A DNA stretch of 64,000 nucleotides from positions 62,001 through 126,000 of the forward strand of contig NZ_CP017326.1 of assembly GCF_001761545.1 (NCBI RefSeq), written 5' to 3'. Positions 50,056 through 58,736 of the stretch are shown one piece after another. The translations under genes were made by a program, and so were the position numbers. Origin of the DNA: Weissella soli (GTDB lineage Bacteria; Bacillota; Bacilli; Lactobacillales; Lactobacillaceae). The first letter of the stretch is position 1, and every line of letters starts with the position of its first letter. The notes under the pieces were generated by a model. The model was not told where the DNA came from, searched no databases, and worked only from the letters and a program-made list of their open reading frames with translations.

Positions 50056-50442
50056 ATGGCAGGTCGTACTAATCGTAAGCGTCGTGTAAAAAAGAATATT
50101 GAAGCTGGTGTTGCACACATCCATGCTACATTCAACAACACGATTGTAATGATCACTGATGTACAAGGTAACGCTGTTGCCTGGTCATCAGCTGGTTCTC
50201 TTGGATTCAAGGGTAGCCGTAAGTCAACACCATTTGCTGCGCAAATGGCTGCTGAGGCTGCTGCTAAGGGAGCTATGGATAACGGAATGAAGACAGTTGA
50301 AGTAACTGTTAAGGGACCTGGTTCAGGTCGTGAATCTGCTATCCGTGCGTTGGCCGCTGCTGGTTTGGATGTAACAGCTATCAAGGATGTTACTCCAGTA
50401 CCACACAACGGTTCACGTCCACCAAAGCGTCGTCGTGTCTAA
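50056..50442 (+). CDS. rpsK: 30S ribosomal protein S11
   Basis: A 128-residue platform protein ([20 protein letters not shown]; ending [15 protein letters not shown]). Confidence 0.98.
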   Translation: MAGRTNRKRRVKKNIEAGVAHIHATFNNTIVMITDVQGNAVAWSSAGSLGFKGSRKSTPFAAQMAAEAAAKGAMDNGMKTVEVTVKGPGSGRESAIRALAAAGLDVTAIKDVTPVPHNGSRPPKRRRV

Positions 50443-50497
50443 TTTGCATTGTTGCAAATAGGTCACTTACAATGCTTTGAAAGGGGTAACAAACAGT

Positions 50498-51442
50498 ATG
50501 CTTGAATTCGAAAACCCAAAGATCACACTGGTTGAAGAAGATAGTAATTACGGCAAGTTTGTAGTTGAGCCACTTGAGCGCGGTTACGGAACTACGCTTG
50601 GTAACTCACTACGCCGTGTATTGTTGTCATCATTGCCAGGTGCTGCTATTAATTCTGTTCAAATTGATACAGTTTTGCATGAATTTTCAACGATCGAAGG
50701 TGTTGTTGAAGACGTCACGCAAATTATTTTGAACCTAAAAAAGGTTTCAATGCGCATCGACAGTGATGAAGAGAAAACGCTCGAAATCAATGTGACTGGT
50801 CCTGCTACGGTAACGGCCGGTGACATTGCTGGAGATAGTGATGTTGAGATCTTGAATAAAGATTTGTACATTGCTACGGTTGCGGCTGGGGCTACATTGC
50901 ACATGACTTTGTCTGCTGTACGTGGACGTGGTTATGTGTCAGGTGACCAGAATAAGGAATTGCATGATGAAATGCCAATTGGCGTTCTAGCAATTGATTC
51001 AATCTTTACCCCAATCGAGCGCGTCAACTACCAAGTTGAAAACACGCGTGTCGGACAACGTGACGACTTTGATAAGTTGACTTTGGACATCTGGACTGAT
51101 GGATCATTGACGCCAACGGAAGCAATTTCATTGGGTGCTCGTATCCTTTCAGATCATTTGACTCAATTTGTTGAATTGTCAGAGCGCGCGGTAACTACAC
51201 AAGTGATGGCAGAGAAGGAAGAAGCTGAGGCACCTAAGCATGCCGATAGCCCAATTGAAGAATTGGACTTGTCAGTTCGTTCTTATAATTGTCTCAAAAG
51301 GGCCGGAATCAACTCTGTTCAAGAGTTGACGGATCGTACAGAATCTCAAATGATGGCGGTTCGCAACCTCGGTCGGAAATCACTTGACGAAATCCAAGAA
51401 AAGCTTGCGTTGCTTGGATTGGGATTCCGCAAGGAAGATTAG
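50498..51442 (+). CDS. rpoA: DNA-directed RNA polymerase subunit alpha
   Basis: A 314-residue assembly subunit of RNA polymerase. The N-terminal domain ([40 protein letters not shown]) dimerises and holds beta and beta'; the C-terminal domain ([20 protein letters not shown], ending LGLGFRKED) binds promoter UP elements and activators. ATG 50498 has AAAGGGG upstream; a TTG at 50477 in frame is rejected. Confidence 0.98.
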   Translation: MLEFENPKITLVEEDSNYGKFVVEPLERGYGTTLGNSLRRVLLSSLPGAAINSVQIDTVLHEFSTIEGVVEDVTQIILNLKKVSMRIDSDEEKTLEINVTGPATVTAGDIAGDSDVEILNKDLYIATVAAGATLHMTLSAVRGRGYVSGDQNKELHDEMPIGVLAIDSIFTPIERVNYQVENTRVGQRDDFDKLTLDIWTDGSLTPTEAISLGARILSDHLTQFVELSERAVTTQVMAEKEEAEAPKHADSPIEELDLSVRSYNCLKRAGINSVQELTDRTESQMMAVRNLGRKSLDEIQEKLALLGLGFRKED

Positions 51443-51516
51443 AATTAAAATAGTTTGAAGGGTGTTGAGATCCTTACAAACTACCGATAGAATACCAGAA
51501 AAAGGAGGATTGACTC

Positions 51517-51903
51517 ATGTCATACCGTAAGTTGGGACGCACTAGCTCACAACGTAAGGCTTTGTTGCGCGACTTGACTACTGCATTGTTAGTAAATGGT
51601 CGTATTGAAACTACTGAAGCACGCGCTAAGGAAGTTCGCCGCACTGCCGAGAAGATGATCACTTTGGGTAAGCATGGTGATTTGGCTTCACGTCGTAAGG
51701 CTGCTGCTTTCTTGCGTAACATTGTTGCTGACGTAGAAACTACTGAAGACAACAAGGTTAAGGTTGAAACGGCATTGCAACATTTGTTTAACGATGTTGC
51801 ACCTCGTTTCGAAGGCCGCGCGGGTGGTTACACTCGTATTTTGAAGACTGTACAACGTCGTGGTGACGCTGCACAAATGGTTATCTTGGAATTGGTTGAC
51901 TAA
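51517..51903 (+). CDS. rplQ: 50S ribosomal protein L17
   Basis: A 128-residue protein ending the alpha operon ([20 protein letters not shown]). AAAGGAGG upstream. In many Firmicutes the ECF transporter genes and truA follow; here the operon ends with a structured terminator. Confidence 0.98.
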   Translation: MSYRKLGRTSSQRKALLRDLTTALLVNGRIETTEARAKEVRRTAEKMITLGKHGDLASRRKAAAFLRNIVADVETTEDNKVKVETALQHLFNDVAPRFEGRAGGYTRILKTVQRRGDAAQMVILELVD

Positions 51904-51943
51904 TACGTTAGTTAATTCAATTTAAATAATCATCTTTTAAATC

Positions 51944-52046
51944 TCCATGCTATACTGCATAAACTGTTACGATGCTGGGTTTAACCCAAGTCTAGGTTGA
52001 ATGGCTCGTTAACGAGTCGCGCAGTGTAGCGTGTGGGATTTTTTTT
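51944..52046 (+). terminator. Large structured terminator or 3'-end RNA after rplQ
   Basis: A 13-bp outer stem pairs CATGCTATACTGC (51946-51958) with GCAGTGTAGCGTG (52021-52033), with wobbles, and is followed by GGGA and T8. The enclosed 62 bases contain two tight palindromes, GGGTTTAACCC (51977-51987) and GGCTCGTTAACGAGTC (52003-52018). It probably terminates the ribosomal operon, but its size allows a stable 3'-derived RNA. Confidence 0.72.
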
Positions 52047-52113
52047 AGCCAAATTTCACTTTGCGGAACATCAGATCGGCATTCCGTCACAGTAGAAATT
52101 GGCGTTTCCTTTA

Positions 52114-52174
52114 AAAACATAACAAAACCCCATCGGTTGGATTTACGCCAACTTATGGGGTTTTGTTATGTTTT
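52114..52174. terminator. 20-bp perfect inverted repeat, bidirectional terminator-like
   Basis: A perfect 20-bp stem (52114-52133 with 52155-52174; core CATAACAAAACCCCAT) has an inner GTTGG/CCAAC helix. A-rich and T-rich ends could terminate either strand. It lies alone in the 540-base gap after rplQ. Confidence 0.7.
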
Positions 52175-52297
52175 GGTGACACACTTATTTTTGATGTTGG
52201 TTTGCGTTTAATAGATAAATTTTGACTTTATCTTATCGTTTTTAGTGTCGGGGTTAATTTGGAATTTTTTAATATATTGTAGTGTTCTAGGGGAAAC

Positions 52298-52336
52298 ATG
52301 AAAGCTTTCGCTATGGTTCGTATGGTGTGGTTTTGA
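52298..52336 (+). CDS. Possible 12-codon micro-ORF followed by an inverted repeat
   Basis: ATG to TGA encodes MKAFAMVRMVWF, with AGGGGAA four bases upstream. Three bases after the stop, TAGTAAACTA (52340-52349) and TAGTTTACTA (52368-52377) form a perfect 10-bp inverted repeat. It may be a leader peptide, a micro-protein or chance. No gene on the same strand follows until 54375, and the next gene is convergent. Confidence 0.25.
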   Translation: MKAFAMVRMVWF

Positions 52337-52443
52337 TAATAGTAAACTACGCTTCATGGGACGACTTTAGTTTACTATGGGAGAAGTTCTTATTTATAGT
52401 TGGGACTGTATCGTTGGTAAATGGTTACCCTAGCTTCATTTTG

Positions 52444-53124
52444 CTACTGCAATAAGGTACCAAGCCAATAAGTGAAGGCCATTGTCAGTACCCCTGTGAC
52501 TATGTTGCGCAAAATAGCTGGCATTCTTGGTGCCCGCCCTGCCCAAGAGCTTAGCCAACCGGTTAAAAACAGGGCCCAAAGTGTTGCTAAAATGGTCCCT
52601 ATCACTTTGAGACTTTCGGGTAGTAATATCACAGATAATAACGGCCAGATGCCACCGGATATCGACGCGATAAATGACGCTATTAAGGCATGCGCAGGAC
52701 TTAAATATTTTCCAACTACAATGCCGTACTTAATTTGTACATAGTGGACCAAAGCATCCTTTTTCATAAGATCATCTGCCACACGTGCGGCTAATCTAGG
52801 ATCAGCACCCCGCTTTTCATAGTGTATAGCTATTTCATCATGCACAGTGCTAGGTTGGGTGGCCAAAAGAGTCTCAGCTTTTGCAACTACTGCTTTTTCG
52901 GTATCTTTTTGTGACGAAACCGAAACAAACTCTCCTGATGCCATAGAAAAAGCAACAGCCAGCATTTCAGCAATACCAGCTACAAAGACGACGGCATTAT
53001 TGGTAGTAGCTCCAGTCATCCCAAGAATGACCCCAGCGCCACCGATAATACCGTCATTAGCGCCCAATACTCCAGCACGAATAATATTCAATTTTTCTGA
53101 TAAAGCCAATTTTTTATAGTCCAT
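52444..53124 (-). CDS. VIT/CCC1-family metal transporter, copy 2
   Basis: A 226-residue membrane protein of the VIT1/CCC1 family, which moves Fe2+ or Mn2+ across membranes. RAGVLGANDGIIGGAGVILG is the family signature in the first helix, with about five membrane segments; the cytoplasmic domain between helices 2 and 3 (about residues 70-130) carries the metal-binding Glu residues. It starts one base after the end of copy 1 with no clear ribosome site, so it probably depends on translational coupling. In Mn-rich lactic acid bacteria these proteins may export Mn2+ or Fe2+; the ion is not predictable. Confidence 0.86.
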   Translation of the reverse strand: MDYKKLALSEKLNIIRAGVLGANDGIIGGAGVILGMTGATTNNAVVFVAGIAEMLAVAFSMASGEFVSVSSQKDTEKAVVAKAETLLATQPSTVHDEIAIHYEKRGADPRLAARVADDLMKKDALVHYVQIKYGIVVGKYLSPAHALIASFIASISGGIWPLLSVILLPESLKVIGTILATLWALFLTGWLSSWAGRAPRMPAILRNIVTGVLTMAFTYWLGTLLQ

Positions 53125-53125
53125 A

Positions 53126-53800
53126 TTATAAAGCCATTAATAATCCAATTAAATATGTCATGAACATGGTTAATAGTCCCATCATCACATTTCGTAAAAT
53201 CATTGTTTTTTTTGGTGTATTGCCATAGACAGCTGAGAAATAGCCGGTTAAAATTAAGGCGCCAATTACAAAAACTATCGTTGTGATGACACGGTATGCT
53301 ACTGGTACAAAGGTCATACTGATCATTGGTAAGAAGGCGCCAATTGGAAAAGCCACCATTGATGCAATGGCAGCGTCAGTTGGTGAGATGAAATCGTCTT
53401 CGTTTATGCCATAGCGCGCATTCAAAGTTTCTTTCAATGCATCTTTTTGCATGCTTTGTTGCGCAAGTAATTGTGCGTTTTCCGCACTGATGCCATCTGT
53501 TTGATAGTGCTGTATCAGAAACTGCGCTTCTTGTGAAAAATTATTAGTTAGCGCCATTTTTTGTGCATCTTTGGCTGAACGTTCTGAATCTAATTGCGCA
53601 TTTACGGATACATATTCCCCCGTGGCCATGGAAAAAGTGCCGGCGATCGTTGCTGTCAGACCAGCCAGAAAAATTGTCCAAGTATTCATTGAGGCCCCGT
53701 AAACACCAAAAACAACGCCAGCAATTGAAATAATACCGTCGTTTGCGCCCATCACAATCGCACGTAGAATATTTATTTTTTTATTAATCTGTATATCCAT
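53126..53800 (-). CDS. VIT/CCC1-family metal transporter, copy 1
   Basis: A 224-residue VIT/CCC1 family protein with RAIVMGANDGIISIAGVVFG in the first helix, about five membrane segments, and a soluble domain at about residues 70-130 containing the MATGEYVSV segment. It lies in tandem with copy 2, and the pair has clearly diverged. No Shine-Dalgarno site is visible before the ATG; a TACAAT box at 53805-53810 would place the transcription start almost at the ATG, and a perfect palindrome TAACATGTTA lies at 53811-53820. Confidence 0.86.
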   Translation of the reverse strand: MDIQINKKINILRAIVMGANDGIISIAGVVFGVYGASMNTWTIFLAGLTATIAGTFSMATGEYVSVNAQLDSERSAKDAQKMALTNNFSQEAQFLIQHYQTDGISAENAQLLAQQSMQKDALKETLNARYGINEDDFISPTDAAIASMVAFPIGAFLPMISMTFVPVAYRVITTIVFVIGALILTGYFSAVYGNTPKKTMILRNVMMGLLTMFMTYLIGLLMAL

Positions 53801-53952
53801 GTGTAAATTGTAACATGTTATTTTAGGGTTGAGTACAAAAAGTAATTAAACATCCCGTAATGTCTCAATAGTTTTGTCGTTTTTTTGTATCTGATAATTA
53901 AAGATGTTAGCGTACGTCATCATTTAACGCCATAAACACGTATAATATATTA

Positions 53953-54114
53953 ACTAATGATCTGCAAACACAAACCCTAAGTATCTAGTTTAATCGGCGT
54001 GGTGGTGGTCCAATTAACCGAGTGAAGGTCGCGATTTGCACCAGTCAGTCGCACTTTCAGCTCTCTAAACAGTTTTTCGCTATTTAAGGTGGCCATGGGA
54101 CATGGTTGTTTTTT
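53953..54114 (+). ncRNA. Candidate intergenic small RNA
   Basis: TATAAT at 53941-53946 could start a transcript near 53953. It would contain a hairpin TTAAT-GG/CC-ATTAA, a 13-bp stem GAG-TGAAGGT-GCG (54020-54033) with CGC-ACTTTCA-CTC (54050-54063) with single-base bulges, and a final hairpin GGCCATG/CATGGTT (54091-54107) followed by T6. This is the layout of a terminated small RNA. The -35 box is poor, and no coding frame of note lies within. I do not recognise 6S, SRP or tmRNA features. Confidence 0.45.
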
Positions 54115-54276
54115 AGCTAAAAGCCAGTGATGGGTGCGCAGCACACATATGAAATAAAAATCACAATATATTCATTATTTCAATCTAAATATTAGAAATT
54201 TTACATTAAAGCGCGTCAAACAGACCACAATGACGGTTGATTAGTATTAATAATTAAAGAAAATGTGCACAAAGTA

Positions 54277-54305
54277 TTGCTAATAATTTGTAAGTCGGGT
54301 ATAAT
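54277..54305 (+). promoter_or_regulatory. Promoter of the DoxX-family gene
   Basis: TTGCTA (54277-54282), 17 bases, TATAAT (54300-54305). The stretch from 54115 to 54276 is AT-rich with no other clear feature. Confidence 0.72.
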
Positions 54306-54374
54306 AAGGTATGTTAATAAGTTCACAAATGGATTTATAGTCGAAATTAATTATTAGATTTAGGTAGGTATTGG

Positions 54375-54902
54375 ATGATGATTGTATTTTTGCGTAACAA
54401 CAAAGTAGCAATGTGGGTTTTGACGGTATTACGGGTATGGTTGGGATATAACTGGGCCGTGGATGGTTTTGAAAAGGTAACAGCTAAAGGTGGCTTCCAT
54501 GCCGATGGTATGATTATGGCTGCTTTAAAGGCCCCCGTAATGACACCAGCGAAGACCAAGGCATTCCCTTGGTATGATACTTTCTTGCAATTGACCACTG
54601 GTAACGGTAAGTCACACGCTGCCCTGAACGCATTTTCATTTGCAGTGTCATGGGGTGAGCTTCTCGTTGGCTTGGGCTTAATTTTTGGTACGTTGACTCT
54701 AGCAGCTGCCTTCTTCGGTTTGCTCATGAACTTCTCGTATTTAGGAGCTGGGGTCGTTTCAGTTAACCCAACTTACATCTTTATTGAATTTATGATTTTA
54801 ATCGGTGGGTATAACTCAGCACGTATTGGTTTGGACCGTTGGGTAACGCCATTCTTGCGATCAAAATTTGCTTTTTTAAACAATGATATTGAAGTTAAGT
54901 AA
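54375..54902 (+). CDS. DoxX-family membrane protein
   Basis: A 175-residue protein with about four membrane helices. VLRVWLGYNWAVDGFEKV at the start, the central AFSFAVSWGELLVGLGLIFG and the end RIGLDRWVTPFLR match the DoxX/DoxD family, whose founding member is a subunit of a thiosulfate:quinone oxidoreductase. Most bacterial members have no known reaction, and no redox partner gene is nearby. The start is ATG 54375 or 54378, after AGGTAGG. Monocistronic. Confidence 0.82.
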   Translation: MMIVFLRNNKVAMWVLTVLRVWLGYNWAVDGFEKVTAKGGFHADGMIMAALKAPVMTPAKTKAFPWYDTFLQLTTGNGKSHAALNAFSFAVSWGELLVGLGLIFGTLTLAAAFFGLLMNFSYLGAGVVSVNPTYIFIEFMILIGGYNSARIGLDRWVTPFLRSKFAFLNNDIEVK

Positions 54903-54914
54903 GTTTAATTAATT

Positions 54915-54946
54915 AAAAGTCATCACTGCGGTGATGACTTTTTTGT
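54915..54946 (+). terminator. Terminator of the DoxX-family gene
   Basis: AAAAGTCATCAC pairs perfectly with GTGATGACTTTT across TGCG and ends in T6. Confidence 0.92.
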
Positions 54947-54999
54947 TATTTTTAATCAGTATCAGCCGCTAACATTAATTAAAAACGAACGATCACTAG

Positions 55000-55027
55000 T
55001 TGTAAATTATTTATATTAGGTTATACT
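55000..55027 (+). promoter_or_regulatory. Promoter of the Y-family polymerase operon
   Basis: TTGTAA (55000-55005), 16 bases, TATACT (55022-55027). I see no SOS (LexA/DinR) box of the GAAC-N4-GTTC type; CGAACGATC at 54987 is only a half match. Confidence 0.65.
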
Positions 55028-55052
55028 TAATTTATTCAAGTGAGGTGTGCGT

Positions 55053-56339
55053 ATGTATGATTATCGAAATGAACGTTATGGCGTTGTCTTTATGATTGAT
55101 GCAAAGTCCTTTTATGCGAGTGTGGAAGCGGTTGACCATGGGTATGATCCGTTACAAGTCCCATTAGTTGTATTGTCGCAGGGACCAAATGTTGGTGGTG
55201 GCGGGTTAGTTTTGGCGACGTCTCCTATGGCTAAAAAGATGTTCGGTTTGAAAACGAATGTGAGTCGTCGTTATGATCTACCCGAAGACCAGCGTTTAAA
55301 AATCTATCCGCCACGTATGAATCTCTATATCAAGAAAAATTTGGAGATCAATCGTCTTTTTCAAGAATTCGCAGCGCCTGAAGATATTCAACCATATTCG
55401 ATTGATGAATCAATTGTCGATGTCACGCATTCGTGGCATCTATTTGGACAAAGCCCTGTTGAAGTTGCTCAACGCATGCAACGTCGTGTTTATGAAGCGA
55501 CTGGGCTGTACTTAACGATTGGTATTGGTAATAATCCGATGCAGGCAAAGTTAGCGCTAGATAATTATGCCAAGCGGGCTGCGAATATGATTGGAATTAT
55601 TTCATATGAGACGGTACCAAATATGATTTGGCCATTAAATGATCTGGAACAAGTCTGGTCGATTGGCCATCGGACTGCCCGTAAATTACAGCGGCTAGGG
55701 ATTCGGACCTTGTATGATTTAGCACACTATAATCCAAATAGACTAAAGGAATTGTTTGGGGTGATCGGCGAACAATTATATGCTTTAAGTTGGGGCGTGG
55801 ATCGGGCCATTGTTAGTCAAAAAACGGCAGTGAAAGAACAAAGCATTGGCAATTCACAAGTGCTCCCACGGGACTATGATAATTTGACTGATTTGCGTAT
55901 TGTTGTGCGTGAAATTACTGAACAAGTCGCTGCCCGGTTACGGTTTCAACATAAGCAGGCTCAAGTATTGTCATTGACCATATCTTATGGGTATGGTGAG
56001 GGATTTAGTAAGCAAGCGACCTTCGTCCCAACCAATTTATCGACGAATCTGGTCCAAGCGGCCTTGTTTTTGTTGACAGATAATTATCAAGGAACGGTCG
56101 TTCGCAATGTCGCGGTCTACACCAGCAAATTGATACCGGACAAATTTGAACAGCTAGATATTTTCGTAGCTCCCGAAACGCAGGTGCTGGCCCATAAGTT
56201 AGATCACACAATCAGTGCTATTCAGCGTCAATTTGGTTTTACTAAATTAGTCAAAGCTTCGTCGCTATTGGATGGGGGGACTGCCATTGAACGTGCTAGT
56301 TTAGTTGGCGGTCATAATGGAGGTAATGCATATGAGTGA
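55053..56339 (+). CDS. Y-family DNA polymerase (UmuC/UvrX type)
   Basis: A 428-residue translesion polymerase. The palm begins FMIDAKSFYASVEAVDHGYD, with Asp and Phe-Tyr steric-gate residues, and the catalytic SIDE motif is in IQPYSIDESIVDV; a little-finger domain follows at about 270-380. This UmuC/ImpB-like type with a downstream YolD-like gene is common in Gram-positives, including SP-beta uvrX. GAGGTG five bases before ATG 55053 fixes the start. It is probably used for replication past UV-damaged DNA. Confidence 0.93.
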   Translation: MYDYRNERYGVVFMIDAKSFYASVEAVDHGYDPLQVPLVVLSQGPNVGGGGLVLATSPMAKKMFGLKTNVSRRYDLPEDQRLKIYPPRMNLYIKKNLEINRLFQEFAAPEDIQPYSIDESIVDVTHSWHLFGQSPVEVAQRMQRRVYEATGLYLTIGIGNNPMQAKLALDNYAKRAANMIGIISYETVPNMIWPLNDLEQVWSIGHRTARKLQRLGIRTLYDLAHYNPNRLKELFGVIGEQLYALSWGVDRAIVSQKTAVKEQSIGNSQVLPRDYDNLTDLRIVVREITEQVAARLRFQHKQAQVLSLTISYGYGEGFSKQATFVPTNLSTNLVQAALFLLTDNYQGTVVRNVAVYTSKLIPDKFEQLDIFVAPETQVLAHKLDHTISAIQRQFGFTKLVKASSLLDGGTAIERASLVGGHNGGNAYE

Positions 56340-56724
56340 TAACTATTCTGATGATTGGCCAAGCCAGTTTTTCAAGCAGTACCAGGACCGGGGTATGATG
56401 AAGTGGCGGGGATTCTATTTATCGGATCACACGGCAAAGTTTAAAGCGGCGGTTAACCAAGTAACTGAAATGGAAAATCGGCAGCAACCACAGCAAATGG
56501 CACTCACCGAAATTTTTAAACTACTCGAACAGGCTTACGTGACCCAACAACAGTTAAGGATCTGGTTGAATCAATTAACCGTAAAGGATGCCACAATTGT
56601 TAGAGCTGATGTGGTCGCTGGTATCGTGAATGGGTTTAATGAAGAGGGTGTGTACGTTAGTCACCAATTGGTACCATATGATACCATTGCTTGGATTGAA
56701 ACAGTTGCCAGGCACCGCCAGTAA
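56332..56724 (+). CDS. YolD-like protein
   Basis: A 130-residue protein of the YolD-like family, recognised by DRGMMKWRGFYLSDHTAKF near the N-terminus, the variable middle helix (LTEIFKLLEQAY) and the closing beta segment that ends VPYDTIAWIE. Such proteins sit directly after uvrX-type polymerases and probably act with them. GGAGG lies eight bases before ATG 56332, and it overlaps the polymerase gene by eight bases. Confidence 0.8.
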   Translation: MSDNYSDDWPSQFFKQYQDRGMMKWRGFYLSDHTAKFKAAVNQVTEMENRQQPQQMALTEIFKLLEQAYVTQQQLRIWLNQLTVKDATIVRADVVAGIVNGFNEEGVYVSHQLVPYDTIAWIETVARHRQ

Positions 56725-56726
56725 TA

Positions 56727-56772
56727 ACATAAAACCCCTGCACTTTAGCTAAAATGCAGGGGTTTTATTATC
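56727..56772. terminator. Bidirectional terminator
   Basis: ATAAAACCCCTGCA pairs with TGCAGGGGTTTTAT across a 12-base loop, serving the YolD-like gene and the convergent metI. Confidence 0.9.
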
Positions 56773-56779
56773 TAAAATA

Positions 56780-57475
56780 TTAGCCGTGATGTGCTTTCTT
56801 AGCTGCAAAATCACCAATGAATTGAATCACAACAATGATTAACAAGACAAGAATTGTTGCTAACCACATGACATCATTTTGGAAACGTTGGTATCCAGTC
56901 ACGATGGCTGTCGTACCCAGACCACCAGCACCGATGGCACCGGCCATGGCCGTCAAACCAACCAATGAAATCAAAGTCACGGTTGAAACCCGAATCAATT
57001 CAGACCGGCCTTCAAGTAAGTAAACGTCTTTGATGACGTCCCAATTAGTGGCCCCAAAGGAACGTGCAGCTTCAATCTTACCTGAACTAACGCCCAACAA
57101 AGCCACTTGGACTTGACGGGCATAGAAGGGAAAGACACCCAAAGCCAAGGGCACCAAAGCGGCTGTTGAACCGATGGTCGTCCCAACGATGACTTGGGTC
57201 AAAGGTGAGATAACCACGACCATGATAATGAAAGGAATGGCTCGTCCAATCGAGACAACCTTATCAAAAATTTGGAAAAGGAGTCGATTTGGTGTGATGC
57301 CGTCTTCGGCCGTCAACACTAAAATTGTGCCGAAAATCAAACCCAGGATCCCACCAAAAATGGCAGCGCCAACGGTCATGTAGAGTGTTTGGAACAGAGA
57401 AGTTCCCCAACCATAATCTTCACCCCAACCGAGTGAGTAAACATTAGGTAAGTTTTGTTCAATCCAATGTATCAT
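56780..57475 (-). CDS. metI: Methionine ABC transporter permease
   Basis: A 231-residue permease with five membrane helices. The MetI coupling region is seen as KIEAARSFGATNWDVIKDVY (EAA loop), and the AMAGAIGAGGLGTTAIVTGY segment is diagnostic. Its start shares a base with the metN stop. It forms the D- and L-methionine importer with MetN and MetQ. Confidence 0.95.
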   Translation of the reverse strand: MIHWIEQNLPNVYSLGWGEDYGWGTSLFQTLYMTVGAAIFGGILGLIFGTILVLTAEDGITPNRLLFQIFDKVVSIGRAIPFIIMVVVISPLTQVIVGTTIGSTAALVPLALGVFPFYARQVQVALLGVSSGKIEAARSFGATNWDVIKDVYLLEGRSELIRVSTVTLISLVGLTAMAGAIGAGGLGTTAIVTGYQRFQNDVMWLATILVLLIIVVIQFIGDFAAKKAHHG

Positions 57476-58545
57476 TAGGCGATTCCTCCTTGGATTTCAA
57501 TTTGATTAATTTTGACATTGTGATCTTCAAAGGCTAACAGTACGGCGTTAAGTTGTGCAGCGTCCCCCTTGAAGACTGCTAGTGCCGTACCAACTGGGGT
57601 GTTCGTCAAGATTTCCATATTAGAGTACAAAATATTGGTTGTCACCGCAAAATCAGCAAAAATGGTTGATAGTAATGGCTGGGCTGTTTCTTCACCAACA
57701 TAGTCAATTTGGACGAGAATTTCATCCGCGGCCAAGGGCTTGAGAACTAGTAATTCTTTCACCTTGACGAGGGCTTCTTCACGGTTGGTTGCTGTGTTAA
57801 TGAAGTCCTTTGTTAGTTGCGCTTGGGGGTTAGTGAAAATCTCAAGCAGTGAGCCACGTTCGATAATATGGCCGTTTTCCATCACCGCAACTTTATTAGC
57901 AATTTCCTTCACGGCTTGCATTTCGTGGGTGATTAATACAATCGTCAAACCAAGCTCCTGATTCAATTTCTTCAATAAGGCCAAAATTTGGTTAGTAGTA
58001 CGTGGATCCAGTGCGGACGTGGCTTCATCGGAAATTAGAATCTCAGGATCATTTGCTAAAGCACGGGCAATGGCGACACGTTGCTTTTGACCACCTGATA
58101 GTTGTGAGGGATAGTTGTCAGCCCGATCACCCAAGCCAACTAAGGCCAGTAACTCAGTGATTTTGGCACGCTTATCGGCCCTTGATAAAGATGAGTGCTT
58201 TAGGGGCTGAGCGACGTTACCAAAGACCGTTAATTCATCCATCAGATTAAAGTGTTGGAAAATCATCCCAATCTTCTTACGTTTGTCACGTAAGGCAGCA
58301 GCGTTGAGTGTCGTCATTTCGACGGGATGGTCATTGTTTTCGATATCTACGAGGACTGAGCCGGCAGTCGGCTTTTGTAGCAAGTTGATCGTACGCACTA
58401 ACGTAGACTTACCGGCTCCCGAATAGCCCACAATACCATAAATATCACCGCGTTCAATTTCAAGTGATTCGTTTTGTACCGCCACAATATCGCGGCTTTT
58501 TTGTTTAAATGTGACATTCACATCAGTAAGTTTAATAACAGGCAT
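57475..58545 (-). CDS. metN: Methionine ABC transporter ATPase
   Basis: A 356-residue ATPase with Walker [10 protein letters not shown], signature [15 protein letters not shown] and Walker [14 protein letters not shown]. The C-terminal NIL domain (about 275-356) binds methionine in E. coli MetN and inhibits transport. ATG 58545 has AGGAGA eight bases upstream; an in-frame extension to 58566 is rejected. Confidence 0.95.
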   Translation of the reverse strand: MPVIKLTDVNVTFKQKSRDIVAVQNESLEIERGDIYGIVGYSGAGKSTLVRTINLLQKPTAGSVLVDIENNDHPVEMTTLNAAALRDKRKKIGMIFQHFNLMDELTVFGNVAQPLKHSSLSRADKRAKITELLALVGLGDRADNYPSQLSGGQKQRVAIARALANDPEILISDEATSALDPRTTNQILALLKKLNQELGLTIVLITHEMQAVKEIANKVAVMENGHIIERGSLLEIFTNPQAQLTKDFINTATNREEALVKVKELLVLKPLAADEILVQIDYVGEETAQPLLSTIFADFAVTTNILYSNMEILTNTPVGTALAVFKGDAAQLNAVLLAFEDHNVKINQIEIQGGIA

Positions 58546-58566
58546 GTAATCATCTCCTATACACAA

Positions 58567-58736
58567 TTCTCTGACATATAACTAAATTCAAACGGCAAAG
58601 TCGTCCTTACCCTTTGATGATATGTATCCCCCGGAGATGAGAGGGGGAGTGGCATAAGCGACGACTCTCATGCCACAACCTCATTGAAACAAGGTTGTTT
58701 AACATCTCCTTTACCACAGCCAAGCAGTGGTTACGT
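58567..58736 (-). other. Structured metQ-metN gap
   Basis: On the minus strand this 170-base gap carries hairpins ACAACCT/AGGTTGT, GGCAT/ATGCC and CCCCC/GGGGG in a row. None has a long T tract. They may stabilise the metQ mRNA or set the ratio of binding protein to transporter. Confidence 0.5.

Noticed and set aside
53953-54114. 6S RNA, SRP RNA or tmRNA in the gap after the VIT genes
   Set aside because: The 5' and 3' ends do not pair as in 6S RNA, no GGAAGGAAGCAGCC-type SRP loop is present, and there is no tRNA-like end with a tag frame.
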